The position numbers and the translations under genes were made by a program. DNA of 13,635 nt. It comes from Betaproteobacteria bacterium UBA6910 (GTDB lineage Bacteria > Pseudomonadota > Gammaproteobacteria > Burkholderiales > UBA6910). The DNA lies in the NCBI GenBank assembly GCA_002451065.1, contig DKBC01000311.1:1436-15070 (forward strand), in the 5' to 3' direction. Below the pieces are notes generated by a model, which saw only the letters and a program-made list of their open reading frames with translations, did not search any database and had not been told where the DNA came from. Below are positions 12,566 to 13,635 of this stretch, one piece after another. Within the stretch, counting starts at the first letter, position 1, and every line of letters begins with the position of its first letter.

Positions 12566-13635
12566 CGCGAGAGGTCCTCGCTCGCGGCCAAATCCTTGAG
12601 GCGCGTATCCACGTAGCCGGCATCCACCACCACGGTTTCCCCGGAGCGCTTGGCAGCGTCGAAGGACACGTCCTCCAGCAGCTTCTCCATCACCGTATAA
12701 AGCCGGCGGGCGCCGATGTTCTCGGTCCGCTCGTTGACCGCAAACGCGATTTCCGCGAGGCGGCGGATGCCCTCGGGACGGAAATCGAGCTTCACCCCTT
12801 CCGTCTCCAGCAGCGCCTGGTACTGCAGCGTGAGACAGGCATCGGTGTTGGTCAGGATCTGCTCGAAATCGGCCACTGACAGGGAGCCCAGCTCGACCCG
12901 GATCGGGAATCGGCCCTGCATCTCGGGAATCAGGTCCGAGGGCTTCGACAGGTGGAAGGCGCCGCTGCCGATGAACAGGATGTGGTCGGTACGGATCATT
13001 CCGTACTTGGTCGAAATGGTGGTTCCCTCCACCAGGGGCAGCAGGTCCCGCTGCACGCCCTGGCGCGAGACATCCGCCCCCGCGGTTTCGCCGCGGGCGG
13101 TGATCTTGTCGATCTCGTCGATGAAAACGATCCCGTTCTGCTCGACGTTGGCCACCGCACGCAACTTGAGTTCCTCCTCGTTCACCAGCTTCGCCGCCTC
13201 CTCGTCGGTGAGCAGCTTCATGGCTTCCTTCACCCTGAGTTTGCGGGCCTTGCGACGCCCGGCCCCGAGATTCTGGAACATGCCCTGGAGCTGCGAGGTC
13301 AATTCCTCCATCCCCGGCGGCGCGAAAATCTCCATGGAAGCGATGGAAGTTGCAACCTCCACTTCGATCTCCTTGTCATCCAGCGACCCCTCCCGCAGCA
13401 TCTTGCGGAATTTCTGGCGCGTGCCGCTGTCCCGCTCCAGCGGCGGCTCGCTCGAGAAACCGATTTCCCGCGCCGGCGGCAGCAGCGCATCAAGCACCCG
13501 CTCTTCGGCCGCGTCCTCCGCCCGATGGCGCACCTTGCGCACCTCCTGTTCGCGGGTCTGCTTGATCGCGGTCTCCACCAGATCACGAACGATGGAATCC
13601 ACGTCGCGCCCAACGTAGCCCACCTCGGTGAACTT
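12553..13635 (-). CDS. hslU: ATP-dependent protease ATPase subunit HslU (N-terminus outside window)
   Basis: About 360 C-terminal residues of the roughly 443-residue AAA+ unfoldase of the HslUV (ClpYQ) protease are present. The frame is open to the window edge, beginning [14 protein letters not shown], which contains the substrate-gripping pore loop GYVG. The Walker A region therefore lies outside. The intermediate domain (charged helices) follows. Then come the Walker [29 protein letters not shown], the sensor region [17 protein letters not shown], and sensor 2 [18 protein letters not shown]. The C-terminal LSRYVL tail docks into HslV. The subunit unfolds substrates for HslV, whose gene is normally immediately upstream, beyond the window. 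The GTG at 13621-13623 is an internal valine codon, not a start. The stop TGA (12553-12555) lies inside the convergent membrane-protein gene. Confidence 0.97.
   Translation of the reverse strand, partial: KFTEVGYVGRDVDSIVRDLVETAIKQTREQEVRKVRHRAEDAAEERVLDALLPPAREIGFSSEPPLERDSGTRQKFRKMLREGSLDDKEIEVEVATSIASMEIFAPPGMEELTSQLQGMFQNLGAGRRKARKLRVKEAMKLLTDEEAAKLVNEEELKLRAVANVEQNGIVFIDEIDKITARGETAGADVSRQGVQRDLLPLVEGTTISTKYGMIRTDHILFIGSGAFHLSKPSDLIPEMQGRFPIRVELGSLSVADFEQILTNTDACLTLQYQALLETEGVKLDFRPEGIRRLAEIAFAVNERTENIGARRLYTVMEKLLEDVSFDAAKRSGETVVVDAGYVDTRLKDLAASEDLSRYVL

Noticed and set aside
12716..13618. A 300-codon open frame antisense to hslU
   Set aside because: Its Ser/Arg-rich translation is typical of a reverse-frame shadow; the hslU frame carries all conserved motifs.
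1..13635. CRISPR array, insertion sequence, integrase or phage genes
   Set aside because: No direct repeat arrays, transposase or integrase signatures, or terminal inverted repeats with target duplications were seen.

Overview
The window is GC-rich, densely coded chromosomal DNA from a Gram-negative bacterium, most likely a betaproteobacterium or a close gammaproteobacterial relative. The evidence is the rod-shape gene order mreB-mreC-mreD-mrdA-rodA-rlpA, a fused MnmC, an HslU ATPase, and lipoprotein and periplasmic signal peptides. No phage, transposon, CRISPR array, rRNA or complete tRNA was seen. The taxon is inferred from gene content only.

Positions 1-6433 hold a same-strand cell-shape and cell-wall cluster. 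It runs from the C-terminal part of MreB through MreC, MreD, the transpeptidase PBP2 (mrdA), the glycosyltransferase RodA and the septal lipoprotein RlpA to a small membrane-anchored DUF6164-like protein. Apart from the 76-base mreB-mreC spacer, which carries a long imperfect inverted repeat, the genes are 2 to 27 bases apart or overlap (mrdA/rodA by 8, rodA/rlpA by 4). MreB filaments, MreC/MreD and PBP2-RodA form the elongasome; RlpA trims denuded glycan.

Positions 6434-8785 hold unlinked small genes: a ferritin-like di-iron protein, an EcsC-like protein, an orphan muconolactone-isomerase-like protein ending at a strong terminator, and on the minus strand a 77-residue secreted protein with a C-X11-C pair.

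Positions 9018-10188 hold a minus-strand SAM methyltransferase that looks lower in GC than its neighbours. It has a GTG start and a leader in which a recognisable promoter is followed by a terminator-like hairpin before the ribosome binding site. This is the best regulatory candidate in the window.

Positions 10189-13635 hold mnmC (tRNA wobble-uridine modification) and an unnamed four-helix membrane protein. The latter runs tail-to-tail, with a 13-base overlap, into hslU, which is cut by the window end. Most of the window is ordinary core genome, and nothing in it amounts to a clearly new multi-gene system.
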